NCBI RefSeq assembly: GCF_017355835.1
Contig: NZ_JAFEWF010000008.1
Coordinates: 448,076-512,075 of the forward strand
Reading direction: 5' to 3'
DNA: 64,000 bases
Origin: Desertivirga brevis
GTDB taxonomy: Bacteria; Bacteroidota; Bacteroidia; Sphingobacteriales; Sphingobacteriaceae
The first letter of the stretch is position 1. Every line of letters begins with the position of its first letter. The translations under genes and the position numbers were made by a program. Below are positions 9,427-19,091 of this stretch, in pieces. Under the pieces are notes generated by a model that did not search any database, was not told the origin of the DNA, and was given only the letters and a program-made list of their open reading frames with translations.

Positions 9427-12400
9427 ATGCTTAAGCTGAAATATCTGTATTTCATAGTTTTTTTTGTTCTATTTCCCTCTCTGATTTTCTCTCAGGAAAA
9501 TGAAATGAATTTTATGAACCTGGGTAGCAGGGAAGGCCTTTCTTCAAATATTGTTACGTCTATACTAAAGGATCGATTTGGCTATTTGTGGTTTGGAACC
9601 GATGATGGTTTAAATAAGTTTGATGGAAAACAATTTACTGTTTACCGGCATAATGTAAAGGATTCAAATAGTATCGCCTCCAACGATATCGTGGATCTTT
9701 ATGAGGATGGGAAGGGGAACTTATGGATTGCTACCAGTTCTGGGGTGATCATGTATAACAGGAGGATGGATTCTTTTATAAATTATAATAAACTAATTCG
9801 CAATCCAATTTTATCCATAGCTACTGGCCCTGATGGTAATCTTTGGATGGGTACTTATGGTGCTTTAATCCTATTTAATCCTGTGACATCGAAATTTACT
9901 TATTTCTATTCCAATAATCCAGCTGCACGTGCGGCTGTTTCAACTACTATTCAAAGGGTATTTAGAGATAAAGGTGGTAGTATGTGGCTTGGAACCAGTA
10001 ACGGTCTTTATCTTTATTTGGAGAAATCAAATTCTTTCAAGAAGTATGCGCATTCTGATAAAGACAGCTCAAGCTTAGCCAATAACGCTGTAAAATCCGT
10101 TATTCAAGACCGTAAAGGTAATATTTGGGTAGGAACAGATAGCGGTCTAAGTATGTTGCTTCCAGATGGTAGCGGGTTTACTAATTATAAACATACCCCA
10201 AGCGAGCATAGCTTAAGTAGTAACATAATATACTCTCTGGCTGCAGAGCCAAATGGCAGAATTTGGATTGGAACTGAAGAAGGCCTAAATATTCTTGACC
10301 CTTCAAGTAAGGTAGTTCGTCGGATCAGACGGAATCATAGAAATCCCTATAGTTTAATAGGTAAGGCTGTTAATTCAATTTTAATTGACAGAGAAGGTAT
10401 TTCATGGGTAGGAACCTATCGCGGTGGTATTAACAAGTATGATAAGAATCTTCCAACTTTCAACCTTCGTCAGAGTAATCCTTCTGATCCTCTTGGACTT
10501 AGTGCTCCGGTTGTTACCTCATTCGCTGAAGTTAACCGTTCGGAAATTTATGTGGGAACAGACGGAGGGGGAATTAACCATTTCAATCGTAACACAGGCC
10601 TCTTTAAAAATATACCATTATCGAATTCAGGGAAAGGCAAGGCCGTTCTGGCAATGGAAGGGGTGGGTGCAGAAATTTGGGTAGGAACTTATCTTGACGG
10701 GCTTTTTGTTTATGATACAAAAACAGGTGATATCCGGCGGATAAGTGCAGGCTTTGGTTCGAAAAGCATAAGTGGTCCCAGTGTTTTTTGTATAAAAAAG
10801 GATAGCAGGAACAACATATGGCTTGGCACCAATGGCCAGGGCGTCACCTTTTACGATTCTTCAAAAAGATCGTTCCGACATTTTTCACAGTCTGAAAGGG
10901 GAGTGGATATTATAATGGCGAATGGCTACATCCGCGCTATCGAAGAAGATCATGAGGGGAATTTGTGGATCGGATCCCGCGGTGGTGGTATTGCTGTTTA
11001 TAATCCTATAAGTAATAAATCGTTAATTTTAAATTCTGCCAATAGTAAATTACCCAAAGATAATGTGAACGCAATATGTGTAAGTTCGACCGGAACTGTT
11101 TGGGTAGGTATGAGCGAAGGCGGGTTGGCGTATTACGATTTAAGGAAGAAACAATTTATACCCTATTCCGAGAAAGACGGACTCGCAAATGAAGTGATCT
11201 ACAGGATATTGGAGGATAATTATGGAAAGATATGGGTAAGCACGAATAAGGGATTAAGTAGTTTTGATCCTGGGCTAAAAAAATTTAGAAATTTTTCATA
11301 CCACAACGGTTTACAGCGTAGTCCATTTGTTCTGGGCTCAGGGATGAAAGTATCGGATGGGACCTTGTTTTTTGGTGGCGTTGATGGCTTTAATTACGTA
11401 AATCCTGGTGCCTTGCATTTTAATAGGAACAACCCAAGAATTGTTCTTACCGACCTTAAAATTTCAAATAAAAGTGTTCTTCCATCTCCTGATGCTGAAA
11501 TTAATGAGCATATTTCCATATCCAAGCGGATAAAATTAGATTATAAGCAGAACTTTTCCTTGAGTTTTGCAGCACTGAATTTTACCTCCCCCCAGGAAAA
11601 TAGATATATGTATAAGCTGGAAAAGTTTGACAGGGAATGGAACAATGTGGGAGCTCTAAATACGGCAGTTTATACAAACCTTGATCCTGGAGAATACACA
11701 TTCTACGTAAAGGCTGTAAGTGCAAATGGTAATTGGGTTAGTCCCGTCACCACCATAAGAGTGTCAGTTAGACCGCCATTCTGGCTAACCTACCCGGCCT
11801 ATTTTTTCTACTTTTTAATTATTGGTTTGGTTTTATGGCTCATCCGTCGTAGAGGAATCCAAAAGCTGGAGGGGAAATTTGCCATAGAGCAGGAACGACG
11901 TGAAGCTGAACGTGTGCATGAATTTGATCAACTAAAAATAAAGTTCCTTACAAATTTAAGTCACGAGTTTCGCACTCCTATTTCCTTAATTATGGGGCCA
12001 GTAGAGCAATTGCTGCAGCTCGAAACCAGTACTAATAAACATGGCCAATTAAGCATGATCCGCAGGAATGCAAGGCGCCTGCTAAATCTTGTTAATCAGT
12101 TGCTTGATTTTCGTAATATGGAAGATCGTGAGTTACGACTGAATGTAAGTGAAGGGGACTTTATCGCCTTTGCGCGAGATGTTGCAGAATCATTCAGAGA
12201 TTACTCAGAAAGAAGGCAGATCAACTTCGAATTTAACAGCCAGATCAAATCCTATTTCACCAATTTCGATCATGATAAGGTGGAACGTATATTTTTTAAT
12301 CTGCTTTCAAATGCCTTTAAATTTACCCTGAAGGGCGGACTAATTACTTTCAGGATAGAAGATTCAGAAAACGGCCTTAAGGTGCAGGTTGCAGATACGG

Positions 12401-13464
12401 GTATAGGGATTGAAGAAAAAGCACACGACAAAATATTTGAGTCTTTCTTTCAGAGCAATTCAGGTTCTGCTATTCTTAACCAGGGAAGCGGTATAGGCTT
12501 GTCTATTACCAGAGAGTTTGTTAATATGCATGGGGGCAGTATCGAAGTGCAAAGTATCGTCGGAAAAGGTTCAGTATTTTCCATTCACTTCCCATTTAAT
12601 CGAATTGAAAGTCCTGGGAGCTTAGATGAAGAGGAACCGGACTTGATGCACGAAGGGAACCCTCAGGATCATTTATTGGGAGAAATTGTTGATTCGCAAT
12701 TGCCGGTAGTTCTACTAGTTGAAGATAGTGACGATTTCAGGTTTTATCTGAAGGATAATTTAAAGCGAGCCTACCGCATTGTTGAAGCTTCTAATGGTAA
12801 GGAAGGTTGGCAAAAAACGCTTTCTTCTCATCCCCAGCTAGTGGTAAGTGATATTAGCATGCCTCATGCCAGCGGAATAGATTTATGTCGTAAGATAAAG
12901 GCCGATAAACGAACCAGCCATATTCCTGTGCTATTATTAACTGCTTTGACCGGGGAAGAAGACCAGTTGTTAGGATTAGAGACCGGGGCAAATGATTACA
13001 TGACAAAACCCTTTAATCTTGATATCCTGAACGTTAAAATCCGGAATCTTTTAGCACTTAACGAAAGACTTAAAAAGACCTATACCAAGCAAATTAAGAT
13101 GACAAGTCCTGAGGTGATAATCGAGTCTGAAAATGAAAAGTTCCTGAATAAGGTCATACAATACATTACATCAAATATCAATAATCCACAATTGTCAGTA
13201 GAAGATTTGAGCCGGAATATGGGAATGAGCCGGGGATCCCTATATAGTAAAATTCTAGAACTAACAGGGGAAACTCCAATTGAATTTATCAGATCTATAA
13301 AACTGGATAGAGCTGCCGTTCTTCTGGAAAAAAGTGATATGAATATTGCTCAGATAAGTTATTCGGTTGGCTTCTCGGCTCCAAATTATTTTGCCCGCGC
13401 ATTCAAAATACGTTTTAACATGCTACCTTCAGAATACATCATATCAAAAAGAGGAAGTAATTGA
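9427..13464 (+). CDS. Hybrid two-component system regulator (SusR/XylR-like HTCS)
   Basis: This one-protein sensor, kinase and transcription factor has 1345 residues. The order is: signal peptide (about 1-22); two seven-bladed regulator propellers with many WxG-type repeats (about 30-690); a Y_Y_Y domain (about 710-780); one membrane helix (about 785-808); HisKA with phospho-acceptor His846 (SHEFRTP); HATPase (about 945-1060); a receiver domain with Asp1142 (SDISMP); and an AraC-type HTH at the C-terminus (about 1245-1345). The periplasmic part would sense an oligosaccharide and the HTH would activate the adjacent operon. It lies directly upstream of the xus operon in the same orientation, so a xylan-oligosaccharide ligand is inferred from position. 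All signalling residues are present. Confidence 0.95.
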   Translation: MLKLKYLYFIVFFVLFPSLIFSQENEMNFMNLGSREGLSSNIVTSILKDRFGYLWFGTDDGLNKFDGKQFTVYRHNVKDSNSIASNDIVDLYEDGKGNLWIATSSGVIMYNRRMDSFINYNKLIRNPILSIATGPDGNLWMGTYGALILFNPVTSKFTYFYSNNPAARAAVSTTIQRVFRDKGGSMWLGTSNGLYLYLEKSNSFKKYAHSDKDSSSLANNAVKSVIQDRKGNIWVGTDSGLSMLLPDGSGFTNYKHTPSEHSLSSNIIYSLAAEPNGRIWIGTEEGLNILDPSSKVVRRIRRNHRNPYSLIGKAVNSILIDREGISWVGTYRGGINKYDKNLPTFNLRQSNPSDPLGLSAPVVTSFAEVNRSEIYVGTDGGGINHFNRNTGLFKNIPLSNSGKGKAVLAMEGVGAEIWVGTYLDGLFVYDTKTGDIRRISAGFGSKSISGPSVFCIKKDSRNNIWLGTNGQGVTFYDSSKRSFRHFSQSERGVDIIMANGYIRAIEEDHEGNLWIGSRGGGIAVYNPISNKSLILNSANSKLPKDNVNAICVSSTGTVWVGMSEGGLAYYDLRKKQFIPYSEKDGLANEVIYRILEDNYGKIWVSTNKGLSSFDPGLKKFRNFSYHNGLQRSPFVLGSGMKVSDGTLFFGGVDGFNYVNPGALHFNRNNPRIVLTDLKISNKSVLPSPDAEINEHISISKRIKLDYKQNFSLSFAALNFTSPQENRYMYKLEKFDREWNNVGALNTAVYTNLDPGEYTFYVKAVSANGNWVSPVTTIRVSVRPPFWLTYPAYFFYFLIIGLVLWLIRRRGIQKLEGKFAIEQERREAERVHEFDQLKIKFLTNLSHEFRTPISLIMGPVEQLLQLETSTNKHGQLSMIRRNARRLLNLVNQLLDFRNMEDRELRLNVSEGDFIAFARDVAESFRDYSERRQINFEFNSQIKSYFTNFDHDKVERIFFNLLSNAFKFTLKGGLITFRIEDSENGLKVQVADTGIGIEEKAHDKIFESFFQSNSGSAILNQGSGIGLSITREFVNMHGGSIEVQSIVGKGSVFSIHFPFNRIESPGSLDEEEPDLMHEGNPQDHLLGEIVDSQLPVVLLVEDSDDFRFYLKDNLKRAYRIVEASNGKEGWQKTLSSHPQLVVSDISMPHASGIDLCRKIKADKRTSHIPVLLLTALTGEEDQLLGLETGANDYMTKPFNLDILNVKIRNLLALNERLKKTYTKQIKMTSPEVIIESENEKFLNKVIQYITSNINNPQLSVEDLSRNMGMSRGSLYSKILELTGETPIEFIRSIKLDRAAVLLEKSDMNIAQISYSVGFSAPNYFARAFKIRFNMLPSEYIISKRGSN

Positions 13465-13852
13465 TAACAAATTATAAGTTGCATCTGCAGAAGTTATATT
13501 TCATGCTAACGTTTGCACTGTTTCCTTGTAAACCGCCTCAAAACCCTTTAGAACCTTATTTTTTGAACAATCGCTTCATCCTTTTATTCAAATCTTGCAC
13601 CTCTTAAAACTCCTTCCGGCTACCTTCGAACAAACGAAATTATAACCTATTGAACTAACTATGATGCTTCCTATTACAGACACTTGACGTAGAGCAATGG
13701 AAAAAATGACTTTGATCTAGTGATGAATTAGAATTGTGATGATGGAACCTACGTCATTGTGATTTTTACTTTATCCCTAATTAAGTCTGCTACAGTTGAA
13801 GAGGCTTCAATTGTAAATTAATTGAACCAATTATTGACTAAACAAAAATTAT
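13465..13852. other. Intergenic region upstream of the xus operon
   Basis: This AT-rich gap of about 390 bases must hold the promoter of the xus operon and the binding site of the hybrid regulator. I see no convincing ORF, no strong terminator and no unambiguous operator repeat in it. Confidence 0.6.
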
Positions 13853-13981
13853 ATGAAAACAAGTCGCAATGTTTCCGAAAGGTGGTGGTTTCTTCTGCCA
13901 TCAGTACTATACCTGTCTTCCTTGCAGAGGTATGAAAGTGATTCGAACCAATTCTATTTTTCTCTAAATGAAGTGAAGTAA
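13853..13981 (+). CDS. Possible 42-residue leader peptide before xusA
   Basis: A short ORF starts with ATG at 13853 and encodes 42 residues beginning MKTSRNVSERWW. Its stop codon overlaps the start of the SusC gene as TAATG (13979-13983), a layout that allows translational coupling. It is rich in aromatic residues and has a short hydrophobic middle (WWFLLPSVLYLSS). I know no family for it. It may be a regulatory leader or chance; there is no conservation evidence here. Confidence 0.3.
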   Translation: MKTSRNVSERWWFLLPSVLYLSSLQRYESDSNQFYFSLNEVK

Positions 13982-16900
13982 TGAAAAAAAATGCCAAGTT
14001 ATCTAATAACTACGACCACAAATACAGTAACTCCCGACATCCTATAACCAGATTCTTTCTAGCTCTGATAATTATCGGCCTGCTAGCAAATACTGTTTAC
14101 GGGCAGCAGGTCCGTAATGTAAAAGGTATAGTAATTGACCAGCAGCAAAATTCAGTAATAGGAGCAATCGTGGCCGTTAAAGGTTCTTCTTCTCGCACCT
14201 CAACCAATGCAAAGGGTGAATTTTCATTTAATGTGCCTATTGATGCTAAAAGTTTGATAGTAACTTATGTAGGTATGATCGCTCAGGAGGTTAATATTGG
14301 AAGCGACAATTATGTTAAGGTGATCATGAAGGATGACCTGACAAAACTTAACGAAGTGGTCGTGGTTGGTTATGGTACTCAGAAAAAAGCCAGTGTAGTA
14401 GCCGCCATCGCCCAAACAACTGGCAAAGTATTGGAAAGGGCCGGAGGGGTATCTAGTATTGGAGCTGCACTAACTGGTAATGTGCCTGGAGTGGTAACAA
14501 CGGCAAGTACAGGCATGCCAGGAGATGAAGATCCGGAAATATTAATTAGGGGAAGGAGTACATGGAATAATACGAGTCCCTTAATCCTGGTGGATGGGAT
14601 CGAAAGGCCAATGACAAGTGTTGATATTGGATCTGTAGAATCGGTTTCCGTACTGAAGGATGCTTCTGCTACAGCCGTTTTTGGGGTAAGGGGAGCAAAT
14701 GGGGTTATCCTCATTACCACCAAAAGAGGTCGCGATGGCCAGGCAAGTATTCGAGGAACTGTTAATAACGTGGCTAAAGTACCTTCGAAATTGCCTGGTA
14801 AATATGATGCTTACGATGCTTTAAGAATTAGAAATCAAGTAATTGAATATGAGCTGGCTCTGAGGCCAGAAAGTTGGAACGACTATCTTCCTCAAGCAGT
14901 TATTGATAAGTATCGTTTCCCTGCAAATCAGACTGAGGCAGAACGCTATCCTAATGTTAACTGGGATGACGTTTTGTTTAAAAGCTACGCTACAGCGCAT
15001 AACGCAAATCTTAATATTTCCGGTGGCACCAATAAAGTAAAGTATTTCGCCAGTGCAGATTATTTATATGAGGGCGACTTGTTTAGGAAGTTCGAAAATA
15101 ACAGGGGATACGAACCCGGCTACGGTTTTAATCGTTTGAATATGCGTAGTAACCTGGATTTCCAGTTGTCTAAGTCGACAGTTCTTCGGGCAAATCTCTC
15201 CGGTTCAAGAGGGGTAAAAAAGATGCCTTGGGGCGCTTCAAACAGTGATTACTCTTATTGGATAGCAGCATACTCTACCGCTCCGGATGTATTTATGCCA
15301 AGATATGCAGACGGAACCTGGGGGTATCATGCGCCTAATGTACAAAGAGGCCTTAATTCTGCGCGGTTGTTGGCAGTAAGCGGACTAGAGTTTACTACTA
15401 CTAATCGTATAACAACTGATTTTACCTTAGACCAGGATTTGGGTAAAGTGATAAAAGGCTTAAACTTTAAAGGAACAATTGCCCTTGATAACACTTTTGT
15501 TGAGGGAGACCGTGGTGTTAATGACCTTTATAATGATGTTCAGTCGAAATGGGTAGACCCTGAAACCGGACAAACAACTTACCAACTGGCTTTTGATGCC
15601 ACCAACCGTTTCGATTTTCAAAACAGTATTAATTGGGCTACAAGTGCGGGATCTGTTCAGAATTGGGCAACCTTTCGTCGCCTCTTCTATCAAGCCCAGC
15701 TAAACTATTCCAAATCCTTTGCCAAACACAATTTTACCGCGATGGGCCTTTTCAATCGTAATCAGGATGCAACAGGTAGCGCTATCCCTTTCAATCGTGA
15801 AGATTGGGTTTTCAGAACCACATACAACTATGCGAACAAATACATGATCGAATATAATGGATCCTATAATGGATCATCCAAATTCGGTCCTGAGAACCGC
15901 TTTGCCTTTTTCTCCTCAGGTGGATTAGGATGGACACTATCGGAAGAAAAATTCATGAAGCCTTTGACATTCATTAATAATCTGAAGATAAGGGGCTCTT
16001 ATGGAGAGATTGGTGATGATAGCGGCGGCGATCGTTGGTTATACTTGACTCAATGGGGGTATGGCGGACAAACAGATTTGGGAATTACCGGTGAAGGCTC
16101 AGAAACAAGCCCTTATGTGTGGTATAAGGAAAACGCGTTGGGAAACCCGGACATCCGTTGGGAGAAGGTTCAGAAATTGAATGTTGGTGTTGATTTCGGA
16201 TTTTTAAAAGGCTTTATTTCTGGAAAGGTCGATTTCTTCAAAGACAAGCGTTCCGACATTCTCCTAACAGGAAACAGAAGGGCAATTCCCACGTTTTTTG
16301 GAGCTGTTGCGCCGACAGCAAATCTAGGGGCAGTAGAGAACAAGGGCTATGAAGTGGAGGTAGCTGTCGATAAAAAATTAAATCCGGATTGGAGAGTTTG
16401 GGGAAACGTTAATTACACGAGGGCAAAAGATAGGGTCCTTAATGCCGATGACGCACTGTTACTGCCAGGATATCAAAAGCGCGAAGATATGCAGATCAGT
16501 CAAACCTACTCCCACGTAAGCGCAGGTTATTATAATACTTGGGATGAACTTTACGCAAGTACCATGACTGATAATGGCGATGCGCAGAAGCTTCCTGGGA
16601 ATTTCCATATTCTGGACTATAATGCGGATGGCGTCATTGATTCGAAGGATAACATTCCATATGCATTCCCCTCAGTCCCTCAACATACCTTTAATGCCAC
16701 AATGGGCTTTGACTGGAAAGGTTTCAGTGCATTCGTTCAGGTTTACGGAGTAAATAATGTTACTCGTCAGGTAGTGTTTGGAAGTCTATCCAGCCAGAAC
16801 CATTTGGTTTATAACGAAGGATCATACTGGTCGAAAGAAAATACAAATGCAGATGTACCCCTACCTCGTTGGTTATCTACGCCTAGTAGTTATAATCCCG

Positions 16901-17157
16901 GGAGCAGGTTTATGTTTGACGGGTCTTATATCAGGTTAAAAAATGCTGAGATAGCTTATACGTTCCGGAGGGAAAACAGCTTTGTGAAAAAAATAGGGAT
17001 TGCAAGTATGAGGGTGTTTTTCAATGGGAATAATCTCGCTGTATGGACTAAAATGCCCGATGACAGAGAATCAAATTTTGCCGGCACTGGATGGGCTTCT
17101 CAGGGTGCTTACCCTACTGTTAAGCGCTTCAATTTAGGCACAAATATCACTTTTTAA
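13981..17157 (+). CDS. xusA: SusC-like TonB-linked transporter XusA
   Basis: This 1058-residue outer-membrane transporter has a signal peptide (about 1-42, ending GQQ). A carboxypeptidase-regulatory domain spans about 45-120. The SusC signature follows (LNEVVVVGYGTQKKASV), then the plug (LVDGIERPMTSVDIGSVESV, then LKDASATAVFGVRGANGVI) and a large beta-barrel. With the next gene it forms a SusC/SusD pair that captures and imports oligosaccharides with TonB energy. The order xusA-xusB-xusC-xusD-xusE-GH10 matches the conserved xylan-utilisation core of Bacteroidota, which is the basis for the symbol. The SusD gene starts 9 bases after its stop. Confidence 0.93.
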   Translation: MKKNAKLSNNYDHKYSNSRHPITRFFLALIIIGLLANTVYGQQVRNVKGIVIDQQQNSVIGAIVAVKGSSSRTSTNAKGEFSFNVPIDAKSLIVTYVGMIAQEVNIGSDNYVKVIMKDDLTKLNEVVVVGYGTQKKASVVAAIAQTTGKVLERAGGVSSIGAALTGNVPGVVTTASTGMPGDEDPEILIRGRSTWNNTSPLILVDGIERPMTSVDIGSVESVSVLKDASATAVFGVRGANGVILITTKRGRDGQASIRGTVNNVAKVPSKLPGKYDAYDALRIRNQVIEYELALRPESWNDYLPQAVIDKYRFPANQTEAERYPNVNWDDVLFKSYATAHNANLNISGGTNKVKYFASADYLYEGDLFRKFENNRGYEPGYGFNRLNMRSNLDFQLSKSTVLRANLSGSRGVKKMPWGASNSDYSYWIAAYSTAPDVFMPRYADGTWGYHAPNVQRGLNSARLLAVSGLEFTTTNRITTDFTLDQDLGKVIKGLNFKGTIALDNTFVEGDRGVNDLYNDVQSKWVDPETGQTTYQLAFDATNRFDFQNSINWATSAGSVQNWATFRRLFYQAQLNYSKSFAKHNFTAMGLFNRNQDATGSAIPFNREDWVFRTTYNYANKYMIEYNGSYNGSSKFGPENRFAFFSSGGLGWTLSEEKFMKPLTFINNLKIRGSYGEIGDDSGGDRWLYLTQWGYGGQTDLGITGEGSETSPYVWYKENALGNPDIRWEKVQKLNVGVDFGFLKGFISGKVDFFKDKRSDILLTGNRRAIPTFFGAVAPTANLGAVENKGYEVEVAVDKKLNPDWRVWGNVNYTRAKDRVLNADDALLLPGYQKREDMQISQTYSHVSAGYYNTWDELYASTMTDNGDAQKLPGNFHILDYNADGVIDSKDNIPYAFPSVPQHTFNATMGFDWKGFSAFVQVYGVNNVTRQVVFGSLSSQNHLVYNEGSYWSKENTNADVPLPRWLSTPSSYNPGSRFMFDGSYIRLKNAEIAYTFRRENSFVKKIGIASMRVFFNGNNLAVWTKMPDDRESNFAGTGWASQGAYPTVKRFNLGTNITF

Positions 17158-17166
17158 GATTATACC

Positions 17167-19062
17167 ATGAAACAGTATATAAAACCGATTATATCATGCC
17201 TTATCGTTTGGACTTGTATGGTTTTTTCATCATGCGAAAAGTACCTTGACAAAGATCCTGAAACGAATATTTCCGAAAAGGAAGCATTTAAGAATTTTAC
17301 CAATTTCCAGGGGTTTACGGAAGAATTGTATAACTGTATTGTTAACTTCAGTAATAACTACTGGACAAACTCCTTCAACTGGGGAGAAGATGAAATAACT
17401 TCTACTGCTGGAAATTTTCATTTTATACATAAGATAGACGACGGCAACTTTTGGGGCTGGCAGTCTGAGTTCGACGGCTGGGGTTCAGGGTGGATGAATC
17501 AGAGCGATTTTACAACCAGCACCTCTCAGGATAACCGTTTTAACAAAGACCTTTGGAATGCAGCCTGGTATGGCATTCGTAAAGCTAACATCGGCCTGGC
17601 AAATATGGATAAGATGACAGATGCAACACCTGAAGAAAGGAATTTGGTAAAGGGACAATTGTTATTCTTCAGGGCATGGTTCCATCACCGCTTGATGGAG
17701 TATTTTGGTGGTCTTCCTTATATCGACTATGTGCTTCCCAGCGCGGGAGCAGTGCGATTGCCTCGTCTTAAATACAGTGAATGTGCTGATAAAGCTGCTG
17801 CCGACTTTAGAGCTGCCGCCGATTTATTGCCGGTAAACTGGGATAACACCGCTCCTGGTAGAAGAACCTTGGGTAAAAATGCGCTTCGTATAAATAAGAT
17901 TATGGCATTGGCCTATTTGGGTAAGAACTACTTATGGGCGGGAAGTCCCTTAATGAATTACGAGTCTACGGGAAGCAGAACCTATAATGCCGAATATTGT
18001 AAAAAGGCCGCGGCAGCTTTCGCTGAGTTATTAAATTTAACGGAAGGGGGAACAACTCAGTATAGCCTGGTAGCCTTTGCAAATTATTATAAGAACTTTT
18101 ATACCACTGGCGAAGGTTGGGCGCTTCCAGGAAGTTCGGAAGCTATTTTCAGAGGCCCCTATTATTCCGCTAATAACTCGAACTGGGGTACTAGTAAGCA
18201 GTATACACCTGTTGTTATTTCCGAGGGTGATTTAAAATTTACACCAACAGCGAATTACGTTGATAATTATGGGATGAAGAACGGCCTTCCAATTCCTGAT
18301 ATAACAAAGGCTGATGCTGAATCAGGATACGACCCGCAATTTCCATGGAAAAATAGAGATCCTCGTTTTTATAATGATATCGTTTTCGATGGTGTGAAAT
18401 TTGTTCAGGGGGCAATTCCAAACGTAAATGAGCAAGGAAACCGGTATGCTAACCTCTATACAGGAGGTAGTTACAGAGACGTTGGAACAGGAAGCCGTAC
18501 CGGGTATGTACTTCGTAAATTCATTCCAATTACAGCGAACAAGTACGATAATGGCTACGACTGGGGGTACAACTTGCACATTTATGTGCCTTATATGCGA
18601 TTAGCCGATGTTTATTTAATGTATGCTGAAGCGGCTCTGATGGGTTACAATTCTCCAACTGGTAAAGATCCGGCCTTTAGTAAAAATGCGGTGGAAGCCA
18701 TTAATGTGATTAGGGCAAGAGCTGGAGTTGATGCCGTAAATCCTAAGTTCCTCAACTCTACGGAAGCCTTTTTACAAGAGGTACGGAGAGAAAGAGCTGT
18801 TGAACTTGCTTTTGAAGGACATCGTTTTAACGACCTGAGAAGGTGGCTTTTACTAATTCAGCAACCTTACACATTGAAGAAGTCTGTGGAATTTGATCGT
18901 ACAGGAACTTTTAATACTGCCGATCCTACCCAAAACAAAGTGGCCAACTTACGTGAAGTAACACTGCTGGAAAGGAATTTCTCAGAAAAGCATTACTGGT
19001 TACCTCTTAAAAATAACGATGTGAACATGTATGCCGAGTTTAAACAAAACCCAGGTTGGTAG
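17167..19062 (+). CDS. xusB: SusD-like lipoprotein XusB
   Basis: This 631-residue surface lipoprotein has a lipobox (MVFSSC at about residues 19-24). It carries the SusD/RagB alpha-helical TPR-type fold, with typical segments NLVKGQLLFFRAWFHHRL near residue 160 and RRERAVELAFEGHRFNDLRR near residue 540. It would cap the XusA barrel and bind xylo-oligosaccharides at the cell surface. Many surface aromatic residues lie in the N-terminal third (NSFNWGEDE, NFWGWQSEFDGWGSGW), as expected for glycan stacking, although the exact site cannot be set by eye. Confidence 0.92.
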   Translation: MKQYIKPIISCLIVWTCMVFSSCEKYLDKDPETNISEKEAFKNFTNFQGFTEELYNCIVNFSNNYWTNSFNWGEDEITSTAGNFHFIHKIDDGNFWGWQSEFDGWGSGWMNQSDFTTSTSQDNRFNKDLWNAAWYGIRKANIGLANMDKMTDATPEERNLVKGQLLFFRAWFHHRLMEYFGGLPYIDYVLPSAGAVRLPRLKYSECADKAAADFRAAADLLPVNWDNTAPGRRTLGKNALRINKIMALAYLGKNYLWAGSPLMNYESTGSRTYNAEYCKKAAAAFAELLNLTEGGTTQYSLVAFANYYKNFYTTGEGWALPGSSEAIFRGPYYSANNSNWGTSKQYTPVVISEGDLKFTPTANYVDNYGMKNGLPIPDITKADAESGYDPQFPWKNRDPRFYNDIVFDGVKFVQGAIPNVNEQGNRYANLYTGGSYRDVGTGSRTGYVLRKFIPITANKYDNGYDWGYNLHIYVPYMRLADVYLMYAEAALMGYNSPTGKDPAFSKNAVEAINVIRARAGVDAVNPKFLNSTEAFLQEVRRERAVELAFEGHRFNDLRRWLLLIQQPYTLKKSVEFDRTGTFNTADPTQNKVANLREVTLLERNFSEKHYWLPLKNNDVNMYAEFKQNPGW

Positions 19063-19091
19063 TAGATTTTAAATATCTAAAAGAGACGAAA

